Shown here piece by piece: positions 37,125 through 47,482 of a DNA stretch of 64,000 bases; position 1 is the stretch's first letter, and each line of letters opens with the position of its first letter. The notes beneath the pieces are model-generated. The model saw only the letters and a program-made list of their open reading frames with translations, had not been told where the DNA came from and did no database searches. Source of the stretch: Chloroflexota bacterium (GTDB taxonomy: Bacteria; Chloroflexota; Dehalococcoidia; Bin125). Position numbers and translations under genes: made by a program. The DNA lies in NCBI GenBank assembly GCA_028875225.1, contig JAPPFB010000028.1, positions 1 through 64,000 on the forward strand, read 5' to 3'.

Positions 37125-37260
37125 CGAACGCCCTTCTGTATCCGAGGCTGGTCGCTTCGCCGCATCGATCGACGCATACCCTGTTCCTTGTCTCTGCGTG
37201 TTGTGCAGCCGCGCTGCGTGAGCGCATCAACACCGTGCCACCGGGCACGAGGAGTCAGAA

Positions 37261-37995
37261 TTGCTGAACTTCGCGCTGGTCATGGCAAAGCGGCACTTGG
37301 CCGCAGTTCGAGATCTGTTGCCGATCTTCGCCGTGATCATCCTGTTCCAGCTGGTCGTCATCCGCGAGCCGTTTCCCGATGTGGTCAGCGTCGCGGTGGG
37401 GCTGGTGTGTGTCATTGTCGGTCTGGCGCTCTTCGTTCAGGGTCTGGAGAGCGGACTGTTCCCGCTGGGCGAGGCCCTGGCCCAGGGCATGGCGCAGAAG
37501 GGCAGCACGTTCTGGCTGCTCGCCCTCGCCTTCTCGCTCGGATTCGGCACCACGGTGGCGGAGCCGGCGCTGATCGCCGTGGCCGGCGAGGCGGCCGAAG
37601 TGGCGGCTGAGGCAAGGTTCATCGGCCGCAGCGAGGCCGCGCAGGACCGCTACGCGCTTGAGCTGCGCGTGGTCGTGGCAGTCGCCGTCGGACTTGCCAT
37701 CGTTCTGGGAGTGCTGCGCATTCTCAAGGGTTGGCCGATTCACCGGTTCATCATCGGCGGCTACATCCTGGTCATGGTGATGACCGTGTTCGCGCCCGAG
37801 GAGATTGTCGGCGTGGCCTACGACTCGGGCGGGGTGACGACCAGCACGATCACCGTGCCATTGATCACGGCGCTGGGCGTGGGACTGGCGTCCGCGATCC
37901 GCGGGCGGAACCCGATGCTCGACGGATTTGGTCTGATTGCGTTCGCCAGTCTCACGCCGATGATTTGCGTGCTCGGCTACGGGATGGTGTCCTGA
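37261..37995 (+). CDS. DUF1538 family membrane protein
   Basis: [23 protein letters not shown]...[19 protein letters not shown]...[14 protein letters not shown]. Confidence 0.85.
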   Translation: MLNFALVMAKRHLAAVRDLLPIFAVIILFQLVVIREPFPDVVSVAVGLVCVIVGLALFVQGLESGLFPLGEALAQGMAQKGSTFWLLALAFSLGFGTTVAEPALIAVAGEAAEVAAEARFIGRSEAAQDRYALELRVVVAVAVGLAIVLGVLRILKGWPIHRFIIGGYILVMVMTVFAPEEIVGVAYDSGGVTTSTITVPLITALGVGLASAIRGRNPMLDGFGLIAFASLTPMICVLGYGMVS

Positions 37996-38777
37996 TGCTG
38001 GAATCTCTGGCGCTGTTCGGGGAGACCTTGCTGTACACCCTTCGCGATGTGTCGCCGATCATCGCGATCCTCGTCGTGTTCCAGGTGGCGGTGCTGCGCC
38101 GCAAGCCGCCCAACATTGCGGGCATCGTCACCGGGTCCGTCATGGTGTTGCTGGGGCTGGCGCTGTTCCTGATCGGGCTGGACCAGGCGCTGTTCCCAAT
38201 CGGTGAGACGATGGCGCGGCAACTGGTGGATGAGGCACGGACGCTGGGCGGCGTGGTGCATTGGGAAGACTACTGGCTGGTCTACCTGTTTGCGGCGGCG
38301 ATCGGATTTGCGGCCACTGTGGCCGAGCCGTCGCTCATCGCAGTGGGTTTGAAGGCCGAGGAGGTGTCCGGCGGCGCGGTGAAGGCCTGGGGGCTGCGGA
38401 TCGCCGTTGCGGTCGGAGTCGCCGCCGGCGTCGCTCTGGGCTGCTTCCGGATCGTGACCGGCACGCCGCTGCCCTGGTACATCGTCGGCGCGTACGTGAT
38501 CGTCATCGTGCAGACGCACCTGGCCAGTCGCACGATCGTCCCGCTGGCCTACGACAGCGGGGGCGTCACCACCTCAACCGTGACCGTGCCGGTCGTGGCT
38601 GCCCTGGGGCTGGGACTGGCCGCCAACATACCGGGCCGCAGTCCGCTCATCGACGGCTTTGGGCTCATCGCGTTTGCCAGTGTCTTCCCGATCATGACCG
38701 TATTAGGCTATGCCATCAGTGCGGACTGGGTGGAACGCTGGCGCAGGCGGAAGGAACGTCAGGAGATGGAATCATGA
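37995..38777 (+). CDS. DUF1538 family membrane protein
   Basis: DVSPIIAILVVFQVAVLRRKPPN...GFAATVAEPSLIAVG...[14 protein letters not shown]. Confidence 0.85.
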   Translation: MLESLALFGETLLYTLRDVSPIIAILVVFQVAVLRRKPPNIAGIVTGSVMVLLGLALFLIGLDQALFPIGETMARQLVDEARTLGGVVHWEDYWLVYLFAAAIGFAATVAEPSLIAVGLKAEEVSGGAVKAWGLRIAVAVGVAAGVALGCFRIVTGTPLPWYIVGAYVIVIVQTHLASRTIVPLAYDSGGVTTSTVTVPVVAALGLGLAANIPGRSPLIDGFGLIAFASVFPIMTVLGYAISADWVERWRRRKERQEMES

Positions 38778-39124
38778 AGATGGCGCTCGTCGTTGCGCTG
38801 GTGAGCGACGACAAGACAACCGAGGTCATCGACGCGGCGCGGGCAGGCGGCGCGACGGGCGACACGATCATCAGCGGCGTCCGCGGTGAAGGTTTGCGGC
38901 CGGAGAAGACATTCCTGGGGCTGGACCTGACCGCGCGGCGGGACATGGTGCTGTTCCTGGTGGCGGAAGGGCGGGCGCGAGACATCCTCGAGCGCATCGC
39001 GGCGGCCGGCGGCATGGATCAGGAGCATGGCGACGGGGTCGCCTTCCAGATCACGATCGAAGACGCGGTCGGCCTCTCGACTCAGCTGCCCAGGCTGATG
39101 GAAGAGCTGGAAGAAGCCCAATGA
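38774..39124 (+). CDS. P-II-like regulatory protein
   Basis: MKMALVVALVSDDKTTEVIDAARAGGATGDTIISGVRGEGLRPEKTFLGLDL; size and fold pattern; overlaps neighbours. Confidence 0.7.
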   Translation: MKMALVVALVSDDKTTEVIDAARAGGATGDTIISGVRGEGLRPEKTFLGLDLTARRDMVLFLVAEGRARDILERIAAAGGMDQEHGDGVAFQITIEDAVGLSTQLPRLMEELEEAQ

Positions 39125-39531
39125 CCACTCAGAGCGACCAACCGATGCTCCGAGTGTCCGACGTGATGGGCTCGGAACTGCACACGATCGACGGGCTGGC
39201 GACGGCGGCCGAGGCGATGGCGCGAATGAAGCAGCTGCAGATCAGTTCACTGGTGGTGAACCGGCGCCACGATCACGACGAACTGGGAGTCATCACGGTC
39301 AGCGACCTGGCACGAGACGTGATCACTCCCGATCGAGCTCCCGAGCGGGTCAATGTCTACGAGATCATGTCGAAGCCGGCGCTGACGGTGCGCTCGGGCA
39401 TGCTCGCTCGCTACGCGGTCCGACTATTGGTCCAGTTCGGTGTGTCCCGCGCGCTGGTGATCGACGATGACGGCAATCCGCTCGGCCTGGTCACATTGCG
39501 CGACCTGGTCCTGGGCCTGTCCGCAACCTAG
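39121..39531 (+). CDS. CBS domain protein
   Basis: RVSDVMGSELHTIDGLATAAEAMARMKQLQISSLVV...IMSKPALTVRSGMLARYAVRLLVQFGVSRALVIDDDGNPLGLVTLRDLV. Confidence 0.9.
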   Translation: MTTQSDQPMLRVSDVMGSELHTIDGLATAAEAMARMKQLQISSLVVNRRHDHDELGVITVSDLARDVITPDRAPERVNVYEIMSKPALTVRSGMLARYAVRLLVQFGVSRALVIDDDGNPLGLVTLRDLVLGLSAT

Positions 39532-39567
39532 CTGTCGCGCGAACGAGATAACCGCGAAGGCCGGCGG

Positions 39568-41748
39568 CTACGAGCGTGACAGCGTCTTGCGACGATGCGT
39601 GACGAAATCGTGCAGCACGTATTCGCCGAGCTCATCGGGCTGGCTGTAGAACACGCGCCCCCCGTTGATTCGCGCCACGCGGTCGACGAACTCCTTCAGG
39701 TAGTAGCTGCGATCGAGCATGAAGACATTGATGACAATGTCTTTCTTCGTGCAGTGCCGAACTTCCTTGAGCGTCTCGCGGATGGTGATCGGCGACGGCG
39801 GATAGGCGAAGTACGAACGTCCCTGTTCGAGGTGCGCCGTCGGCTCGCCGTCGGTGATCATGATGACCTGCCGGGTGCCGACCTTGTGCTTGGCCAGCAA
39901 CTGCTGCGCGATCAGCAGCGCGTGGTGCATGTTGGTGCCCAGCACGGTTTCGTCCCAACGGACGTAGGGCAGCTGGTCGGCTTTGAGCTCGCGAGCGTTC
40001 GCGCTGAACCCGATTAGATAGAGCGAGTCGCGCGGGTACTGCATCCGGATCAGGTTGTTCAGCGCCATCGCGACCTTCTTGGCCGCCTGGAATGACCCGC
40101 GCAGCGCCATCGACCAGGAGAGGTCGAGCATCACGACGGTCGCGGTCTGGGTCAGGGTCTCGGAGCGGTAGACCTCGAAATCGTCGGGCGTCAGATTGAC
40201 GGGCACCTGCGGCCCGCCCTCGGGAGCCGTGCGCAGGATGGCATTGGAGATCGTTTCCTTGAGATTGAGATGGAACGGATCGCCGAACTCGTAGAGCTTC
40301 GTGTCGTCGGCGCGGTCGCCGTAGCGGCCGGTTTCTGGGACGTTGTGTTTGCCGAAATTCTGCCGCTTGAGGTTGGCATAGATCTCGGCCAGCGCCTTCT
40401 CGCCGATCCGCCGGTTGCCGCGTGGGGTGAGTTCCCAGGCGTTGCCCTTCTTCTCGAGATAGCCGGCCTCTTCAAGTAGCTCGAGCAGTTGCTTGAGCTG
40501 CTCGAGGATTTCCCGGGCTTCCTCGCCCATCAACTCTTCGAGCTGGTCGGGATCGATGTCGTCGATGTTGCCGCCGTATTGGACCCGTTCGAGGGCGCGC
40601 TCGAGCTCGTCGAGCTGCTGCATGTCGCCCATCAGCGACATCGCGGCCTGCAGGTCGATCTCTTCCTGTCCGCGGAACGGGTACTGGTTGAGCAGGTCGC
40701 GCATCGGGTAGAGGGATTCGAGATTCTGCGCGAGCTGGGCCAGTTCCTGCTCCATGCCCATCTCGCCCATCAGCTGCTGCATCATGTCGCCCAGCTGCTG
40801 GCGCATGTCACCGGGCAGCGACGACATCAGGTTCTGCATCTGCGCGGCCTGGCGCTGCATCTGCTCGACCAGCTCGTCCAGCGACTGCGGCGGATCGTCC
40901 CCAAACATGTCGCCCCATTTGTCCATGAACTCGTCGAAGCGCGGGTCCTCCCCGCGACGCTGGCGCTCCAGCATCTCGTTGAGATCCTGCATCATTTCGC
41001 GCATCTGCTCCATGTCCTCGGGCGACATGTCGGACATCATCTGGCTCATGTCCTGGAAGAAGCGATTCATCATCGCCTGCTTCAACTGTTCGAGCAGTTC
41101 CTCGTACTTCTGCCGCGCCTCATCGTCTTCAAACTCGTACTCCTGGAGCTCCTTGACCTGCCCGGCCGCGTCTTCCGGCAGGCGATCAATCTGCTCCTGT
41201 TTTCGCTCCAACCGCTGGCGCAGCGCTTCCTTCAATCGCTCCATCTCGTCATCGGTCAGCGGCGAGGCCTGTTGCTGCTGTCCGCCCTGTTGGCCGGACT
41301 CCTGTCCGTCCTGCTGGTCGCCGGACTCGCCCAGTGACTGACTCTGCGGCTGTCCCTGCTGATTGGGGTCGCCGGGCATCTGCTCTGCGGACGGCTCTTG
41401 CGGCTCGGGACGTGGTCCGACCTCATCGAGGCGATCGTCCAGCGTGTCGCGCTCCATATCGAGGATCTCGTCGAGCTGGCGCTGGATGTCGTCGAAGACG
41501 GAGGAGAGATCGAAGCGTTCCAGTTGCTGGCGGCGTTGCTGGCGCAGACGCTGGAGCAGGTCGCGCATGCCGTCGGTGCGGTCGCCGTCGGGCGTGCGGA
41601 TCCCACGCTGCATCATGTTGCGCAGCGCCTGTTGCAGGTCGCCGAACGAGAGCAGGTCGTCGGAGAGCGACTGGAGGACATCGTCCGCATCGAGCGCCGG
41701 AATGTCCTGCGTGCCATCCCACTGCGAGTATCGAAATCGGGTGGGCAT
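39568..41748 (-). CDS. VWA domain-containing protein
   Basis: TVVMLDLSWSMALRGSFQAAKKVAMAL MIDAS motif; Q/D-rich central region. Confidence 0.85.
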   Translation of the reverse strand: MPTRFRYSQWDGTQDIPALDADDVLQSLSDDLLSFGDLQQALRNMMQRGIRTPDGDRTDGMRDLLQRLRQQRRQQLERFDLSSVFDDIQRQLDEILDMERDTLDDRLDEVGPRPEPQEPSAEQMPGDPNQQGQPQSQSLGESGDQQDGQESGQQGGQQQQASPLTDDEMERLKEALRQRLERKQEQIDRLPEDAAGQVKELQEYEFEDDEARQKYEELLEQLKQAMMNRFFQDMSQMMSDMSPEDMEQMREMMQDLNEMLERQRRGEDPRFDEFMDKWGDMFGDDPPQSLDELVEQMQRQAAQMQNLMSSLPGDMRQQLGDMMQQLMGEMGMEQELAQLAQNLESLYPMRDLLNQYPFRGQEEIDLQAAMSLMGDMQQLDELERALERVQYGGNIDDIDPDQLEELMGEEAREILEQLKQLLELLEEAGYLEKKGNAWELTPRGNRRIGEKALAEIYANLKRQNFGKHNVPETGRYGDRADDTKLYEFGDPFHLNLKETISNAILRTAPEGGPQVPVNLTPDDFEVYRSETLTQTATVVMLDLSWSMALRGSFQAAKKVAMALNNLIRMQYPRDSLYLIGFSANARELKADQLPYVRWDETVLGTNMHHALLIAQQLLAKHKVGTRQVIMITDGEPTAHLEQGRSYFAYPPSPITIRETLKEVRHCTKKDIVINVFMLDRSYYLKEFVDRVARINGGRVFYSQPDELGEYVLHDFVTHRRKTLSRS

Positions 41749-41790
41749 GGCTCACTCCATCAGCGAGGTCGGCGGTGCGTCGCGCGCAGG

Positions 41791-43200
41791 CTAGGCGCGA
41801 TAGAAGATGCTGCCCCCGACGACGTCTTTGTTCAGTCGCTTGTTGAGATGCAGGCCCTCGAGCAGAAACTCGACCGCGGCAGCCAGCGACGCCGCGTCCT
41901 CGCCGACGTTGAGCGGCTGCAGCGCCTCGTCCAGACCTTCGACTCGGCCGACAATGGCCGCGTAGTCGCCGGCCTTCAGCGCTTCGCCGACCTCGACCGC
42001 GAGGCCGGACTTGAACTGCGCGATCACCGGCTCCAGCGCGCCGAGTTCGAAGTAGCGGCCAAAGACCACGGCGATCGCGCCGGCGATCAGCTTCTCAATC
42101 ACCTTCTCGTCGGCGCCTTCGTCGACGGTCTCCAGCTCCATCTTCCCCTGCAGCGCAGGAGCCAGGTGCCAGAGGTCGCAGATGCGCGGCGCGATCTGGT
42201 CCTCACCGCCCAGGATCCCGCGTCGCATCGCGTTCGCGGTGAGCGTCTCATATCCGGAGATCGAGGCTCGGACCGAAACGCCCGACCGCTGCGACACGTC
42301 GGGACTGCGACGGGCGAGACGGACAATCTCAGCCACGATCTCGGCCATGTAGTCGGGCATGTTGATGTTGCGTCCGGGCGCGGCCATTGGCGCGGCCTCT
42401 TGCGCGACGATTTCCAGTTCCGTCTCCAACTCGGACGGGTAGTGCGTGCGGATCTGCGCGCCGTAGCGGTCCTTGAGCGGCGTGATGATCCGGCCGCGAT
42501 TGGTGTAGTCCTCGGGATTGGCCGAGGCGACGATCAACACATCCAGCGGCAGACGCACGCGGAAGCCGCGAATCTGGACGTCGCGCTCTTCCATGATGTT
42601 GAGCAGGCCGACCTGGATACGTTCCGCCAGGTCGGGCAGCTCGTTGATGCAGAAAATGCCGCGGTTGGTGCGCGGGATCAGTCCGAAGTGAATCGTCAGC
42701 TCGTCCGAGAGATAGCGACCCTCTGCCACTTTGATCGGGTCGACCTCGCCGATCAGGTCGGCGATCGTGATGTCGGGCGTGGCCAGCTTTTCTCCGTACC
42801 GGTCGCCGCGCGAAACCCAGCGAATCGGCGCGTCGTCACCGAGTTCTTCCGCCTTCTGTCGGCCCTCGAGTGAGATCGGCGCCAGCGGTTCTTCGTAGAT
42901 TTCGACGCCTTCGAGCGCGGGAATCTCGTCGTCGAGCAACCCGGTCAGCGCCCTGATGATCCGGCTCTTGGCCTGGCCGCGCTCACCCAGAAAAATCACA
43001 TCCTGCTCAGCCAACAGCGCATTCTCAAGCGCCGGCACGACCGTGTCCTCATAGCCGTGAATCTCAGGGAACAGCGGTCCCCCCGCTTCCAGGCGGGCAA
43101 TCAGGTTGTCGCGAATCTCTTCCCGGACGGTTCTGGGCTGATAGCCGGATTCCTTCAACTGCCCGACGGTGGTCGCCTTCCCGCTCGCTTGTGCGCTCAC
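41791..43200 (-). CDS. MoxR/magnesium-chelatase-like AAA+ ATPase
   Basis: DVIFLGERGQAKSRIIRAL...GIFCINELPDLAERIQVGLLNIMEER. Confidence 0.88.
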   Translation of the reverse strand: MSAQASGKATTVGQLKESGYQPRTVREEIRDNLIARLEAGGPLFPEIHGYEDTVVPALENALLAEQDVIFLGERGQAKSRIIRALTGLLDDEIPALEGVEIYEEPLAPISLEGRQKAEELGDDAPIRWVSRGDRYGEKLATPDITIADLIGEVDPIKVAEGRYLSDELTIHFGLIPRTNRGIFCINELPDLAERIQVGLLNIMEERDVQIRGFRVRLPLDVLIVASANPEDYTNRGRIITPLKDRYGAQIRTHYPSELETELEIVAQEAAPMAAPGRNINMPDYMAEIVAEIVRLARRSPDVSQRSGVSVRASISGYETLTANAMRRGILGGEDQIAPRICDLWHLAPALQGKMELETVDEGADEKVIEKLIAGAIAVVFGRYFELGALEPVIAQFKSGLAVEVGEALKAGDYAAIVGRVEGLDEALQPLNVGEDAASLAAAVEFLLEGLHLNKRLNKDVVGGSIFYRA

Positions 43201-43252
43201 ATCGACTCCTGTCCACTGCCGACCGGCTCGCTCGAACGCGATCGGCGCCACA

Positions 43253-44254
43253 TCACGGTGTTGAGCGCCGGGCATCGTCAAACGCCCGCAACGCTTCGTC
43301 GCGCTCGAAGCGCGGAAGCGGTCCCATCTGGCCGCCGAATCTGAGTGTAGCGGGTGACCCGGCGGCGACCCGGCCGATCGCCGATGCTTGCACACCGGCG
43401 TTGGACAACGCCGAAAGTGCGCGCTCGACCGCGCCCGGCGATACAGCGGCCAGCAAGGTGCCGGAGCCCAGCAAACCCAGCGGATCCAGATCGCGCTCCG
43501 AGCAGACGGCCATCGTCTGGGGTAGCCAGATCACGTCGTCGCCGACTAACTGCGGAGACCGACCGGCGGACTCCGCCAGCTCCAGCGCTGCGGTCGCGAT
43601 CCCACCTTCGGTCACGTCGTGCATCGCGTGGACGCCGTCAACCGCCCTGAGCGCGCGAGCGGCTGCGGCGACGCTGATCCCCGGATCATCGAGCAATTGC
43701 GGGTAGCCGAGAATCGCCGTGCCTTCGACCGCAGCCGCTCCGGCCTGGATGATGACATCCCCGTCGGCAGCGCCATTCGAGGGGATGAACTCGTCCATCG
43801 CGGCAGTGCCGATCAGAGTGCAGGAGACGACGCTGCGCACGACCGCATCGGTGATTTCCGTGTGGCCGCCCACCAGTGCCACCCCTGCCTCCGCGCACGC
43901 CAGCGTCAGATCAGCGAGTAGCTCCTGAATCGCTGCGGCGTCCACACCCTCCGGCGCCAGCACCGTGGCCAGCATCCACTGCGGCTCGGCGCCGACGGCG
44001 AAGATGTCGTTGGCATTGACCGCGACTGCGAGCCGTCCCGCATTGGAATCGACAAATGTGATCGGGTCCGATGCGGCGACCAGCGCGCGTCCGCCCCACT
44101 CAATGACTGCGGCGTCGAGCCCGACGCCCGAGCCCTGGATGACCCGCGCGTCCCGGTTCGATCCAAACACTGCGGACAGGAGGTCGGGCGGAACCTTGCC
44201 GGTCGCGAGCGGCCTCCGATTTGCCGAAGATGCTGGGTCAGACAACTCTGCCAA
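43253..44254 (-). CDS. AIR synthase-related (HypE/PurM-like) protein
   Basis: DPITFVDSNAGRLAVAVNANDIFAVGAEPQWMLATVLAPEG...GVALVGGHTEIT...HDVTEGGIATAALELA. Confidence 0.85.
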   Translation of the reverse strand: MAELSDPASSANRRPLATGKVPPDLLSAVFGSNRDARVIQGSGVGLDAAVIEWGGRALVAASDPITFVDSNAGRLAVAVNANDIFAVGAEPQWMLATVLAPEGVDAAAIQELLADLTLACAEAGVALVGGHTEITDAVVRSVVSCTLIGTAAMDEFIPSNGAADGDVIIQAGAAAVEGTAILGYPQLLDDPGISVAAAARALRAVDGVHAMHDVTEGGIATAALELAESAGRSPQLVGDDVIWLPQTMAVCSERDLDPLGLLGSGTLLAAVSPGAVERALSALSNAGVQASAIGRVAAGSPATLRFGGQMGPLPRFERDEALRAFDDARRSTP

Positions 44255-44305
44255 CTCTCGAACGTTCCCGCCGCAGCAGCCGAACTTCTTGCATATGCTG
44301 AGCGT

Positions 44306-46423
44306 ATGAATGCGACGTTAGCGGAGCACGTCGGTGGAATGGCCTGGTCGGAAGATCCGCTGGGCGTCGAACTCGCGGCGCTGCGGATCGATTTTGAAGG
44401 GGCCGCTCCTCGCTCGGTGTCGTTGCCCCGTCGCGGGCCGATCAGCATCTCTGACTACGGCGACGCCGAGACATTGACGGCGGTGCGCGAGGAACTCCTG
44501 CAGAGCGAGCGCGATCTGGGGGGACCTGCCGTACTGCGCTGGCGCGCCTACGGTTCCGGCAACATCGACGCCTCGGACGCCCGGTTAATCGACGAACCGC
44601 TGCCCTGGGGCGGTGGACCAGGTCGCGGAATGCCCCACATACAGGGAGAACTCGACCGCTGGTCGCGGGCCAACGCCGGCGAAGTGATTCCCAACGTGAT
44701 GACGCCCTTGAGCTGGTCGGTAATCGCCGACGCGCTGGATCGGGGATTCCACGCTCCCTGGGGCGACTGGACGGAGGGCCGCCGCTTTGTAGCGCTCTAC
44801 GACGGCTACGCCTACTTCAACATCGGCATGATGATGGAGATCATCCAGCAACGACTGGGCCTGAGTGGAACGCATTTCCTCGAGGCCGTCGGCGGTCCGG
44901 AAGCCGCCGAAGTCGTTCGTCCCGGCGGCAACGGCCAACGATCAACAAAGATTCAATGGACCACGATGCTGGGACAACTTCCCTTTATGATTCGCTGGCT
45001 GCGCGATCAGGACCAGTTGCCCAAAATCTGGCCCGCCGAGCGAAGCTCCTGCGAAGCGGAACGCGATCGGCTCAAGTCGCTCGATACGGCCGAGATGTCC
45101 GATCGCGAGATCTTCCGCGAGATCTCGCGCTCAAGCGCGGAAAGCGAACGTCAGACTATTTTCCTGATGCGCGCCCAGTCGGCCGTGTTCAGCGCCGCGC
45201 AGGGTCTGCTCTGGGCTACCGATCGCTGGCTCGGCTCGAACCAGCGTCAGCTCTCCCTGGGCGTCATGCAGGGATTGTCCGGGATTCGGACCCAGGAGGG
45301 CAACATCGCGTTGCGTCGCGTGGCTCAAAGAGCATCAGAGGACGCACTGGCGACCGAGTTCATCCGAGCTGAAGACGCCCGCAGTCTCTGGGGCGCGGTC
45401 CACAGCGAACGCTTGCCGGACGAAATCGCCTGGTTGCGCGATGACCTCGATGATTTCATGGCCGAGTACGGCCACCGAGCCGCCGGAGAACTCGAGGCAG
45501 CGGAGCCGCGTTGGGTCGAGCAACCGGAACTGATCCTCGATACCTTCCGCGACTACGTACTGCACCCCGAGCGAAACGATCCGGACGAGATCATCGAGCG
45601 GCAACAGGCCACACGGCGTCAGGCCGAAGCGGAGATCCAGGAACGCCTCTATCGGCATCCACTGGGTCGATTGCGCTGGCGCCTGTTCCGGGCGCAGATC
45701 ACGCAGGCACGCCGACTGCAACCGCTCCGCGAGAATCCGAAGTTCACGCTGCTGGAACTCTCCCTGCAGCAACGCCTGCTGTGGCGCGTGCTCGCCGATC
45801 GCTGGATCGAGCAGGGACTGATCGACGATCCCAACGACGTCTACTTCTTGCTGTTCGAGGAGCTGGCGACGCTCACCCGTCGTTCAGGCGATCCGCTGAT
45901 CGCTGCTCGGATGCGCAGCAGGATTCGCCGAAGACGATTGCAGTTCGAGGAGTGGAAGAAATCGCAGGCGCCGCCGCTGCGAGATCGCTATGGCGACCCC
46001 ATCGTCAGCGCCAATGGCCAGGCGCCGAGTATGGCCACTGCGGAAGCACAGAGTGATGACTCCGGCCCGGAGGCAGAACCGGATGCGGCACTGCCGCTGA
46101 CCTTGCGGGGCATCGCCGCGTCAACCGGCGAGGCAGAAGGCAGAGCCCACGTCGCCGACAACCCCGTCACTGGCCGGGAACTGAGCCCGGGACAGATCCT
46201 CGTCGCTCGCTTCACCGACCCCGGCTGGACGCCGATCTTCCCGCTCGCCGCCGCCGTCGTCACTGAGATCGGCGGAGTATTGAGCCACGGAGCAATCGTG
46301 GCGCGCGAGTTCGGCATTCCCGCGGTCGTCAATGTGCAACAGGCGACCCAACAGATCCATACCGGAGACCTGCTCCGCGTCGACGGCTCCAACGGCCAGG
46401 TGACCATCGTCGAGCGAGCCTAG
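44306..46423 (+). CDS. PEP-utilizing enzyme/phosphoenolpyruvate synthase-like swiveling-domain protein
   Basis: C-terminal GEAEGRAHV...ILVARFTDPGWTPIFPLAAAVVTEIGGVLSHGAIVAREFGIPAVVNV. Confidence 0.85.
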   Translation: MNATLAEHVGGMAWSEDPLGVELAALRIDFEGAAPRSVSLPRRGPISISDYGDAETLTAVREELLQSERDLGGPAVLRWRAYGSGNIDASDARLIDEPLPWGGGPGRGMPHIQGELDRWSRANAGEVIPNVMTPLSWSVIADALDRGFHAPWGDWTEGRRFVALYDGYAYFNIGMMMEIIQQRLGLSGTHFLEAVGGPEAAEVVRPGGNGQRSTKIQWTTMLGQLPFMIRWLRDQDQLPKIWPAERSSCEAERDRLKSLDTAEMSDREIFREISRSSAESERQTIFLMRAQSAVFSAAQGLLWATDRWLGSNQRQLSLGVMQGLSGIRTQEGNIALRRVAQRASEDALATEFIRAEDARSLWGAVHSERLPDEIAWLRDDLDDFMAEYGHRAAGELEAAEPRWVEQPELILDTFRDYVLHPERNDPDEIIERQQATRRQAEAEIQERLYRHPLGRLRWRLFRAQITQARRLQPLRENPKFTLLELSLQQRLLWRVLADRWIEQGLIDDPNDVYFLLFEELATLTRRSGDPLIAARMRSRIRRRRLQFEEWKKSQAPPLRDRYGDPIVSANGQAPSMATAEAQSDDSGPEAEPDAALPLTLRGIAASTGEAEGRAHVADNPVTGRELSPGQILVARFTDPGWTPIFPLAAAVVTEIGGVLSHGAIVAREFGIPAVVNVQQATQQIHTGDLLRVDGSNGQVTIVERA

Positions 46424-46512
46424 CCGCCCGACAGCGTCGCCTGTCCCTCAGCACGGGCAATCAACCAGGCAATCGCGCTCGGGCCCGCAGCTGACCAGAA
46501 GACCGCGGTCGA

Positions 46513-47442
46513 CTAAATCAACGGCGGCGACGGTTCAATCAGCGCTCTGCTCTGTCCATCCACCAACAGCGGCATGTAATCCCAGCCTGCGACCAACAAC
46601 GGATCGATCCCCCGCAGCGCCGTCGTGACCAGTTCTCGGTCCAGACTGTTGGCCAGGGTGATCATCGCCGCGATCCGGAACCCGGCCGTTTCCCAGATCG
46701 CCTCCTCAGCCTCGCGAAGGGAGCGCCGCATCAATCGACGCACGGTGCGGCCATCTGCGACCGATGTCGGCGGGGCGCAGATGACAATCGGCTCTTCAAC
46801 GCCGTCGATTCGCTGAATCCGCCAGGTGTCCTCGCCCTGGACCGTCGTCGCCGAGCCCTCCTTGCGGATGCCATTGGCCACAAGGACGAGGAAGTCAACC
46901 ATCTGTGTGACCTTCTGTTCATCATCGGGCAAACGGTGCACATTGGATGAGTCGAGCTGATACTCGCCCATCACCTGGTTGGTGAAGCGAGCCCACTGCT
47001 GCGACAGCCCACCGAGCACGCTCATGTAGGAGCCGTCGCTGCCGGTCTTGCGCACGGCGACGTCGACCTTGAACGTCACCTCGCCCTTCTCGCCAACCTC
47101 CAGCGAGCGTGCGGCGTCAGCAACCTGTCCAGCCGCGTGGTCCGCATCATCCGGAAGCGGTGCGCCGGGAGGCACCCAGAGCGCCACGTCACGCGCGCCA
47201 TAGGCGTGCAACCGCTCTTCCAGTTCCACCTTGCGAGCCAGCGTCGCGCCATCAGCCTCGAGCGCCGAGAGGTCGAACAGGGGACAGGCTGCGATGACGC
47301 CAACAGCGTTATTCGCGTTGAATGTTGCCGTCAATGAGTTCGCGGCCGGAGGCTCGAACGACACCTCCGATGCGCCAGTTGCGGTCAGAGCGTCGCGTGC
47401 CATCGTCGCCGCGAGCAGCGTCAACTGTCGGCGTGGATCCAT
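46513..47442 (-). CDS. Hypothetical protein
   Basis: 309-aa ORF. Confidence 0.55.
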   Translation of the reverse strand: MDPRRQLTLLAATMARDALTATGASEVSFEPPAANSLTATFNANNAVGVIAACPLFDLSALEADGATLARKVELEERLHAYGARDVALWVPPGAPLPDDADHAAGQVADAARSLEVGEKGEVTFKVDVAVRKTGSDGSYMSVLGGLSQQWARFTNQVMGEYQLDSSNVHRLPDDEQKVTQMVDFLVLVANGIRKEGSATTVQGEDTWRIQRIDGVEEPIVICAPPTSVADGRTVRRLMRRSLREAEEAIWETAGFRIAAMITLANSLDRELVTTALRGIDPLLVAGWDYMPLLVDGQSRALIEPSPPLI

Positions 47443-47482
47443 GGCCCGCAGCGTATCGCAGGCCGGGACCCGTCCAGGCGGG

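Noticed and set aside
40489-41337. Leu/His-rich plus-strand ORF opposite the VWA gene
   Set aside because: Mirror of the Q/D/E-rich coding sequence of 39568-41748, typical of codon bias.
43253-44254. Selenophosphate synthetase (SelD), which would fit the selenoprotein operon
   Set aside because: PurM/HypE-like domains are present but the catalytic GCGC(U)K-type N-terminal motif of SelD was not seen; best called AIR synthase-related.
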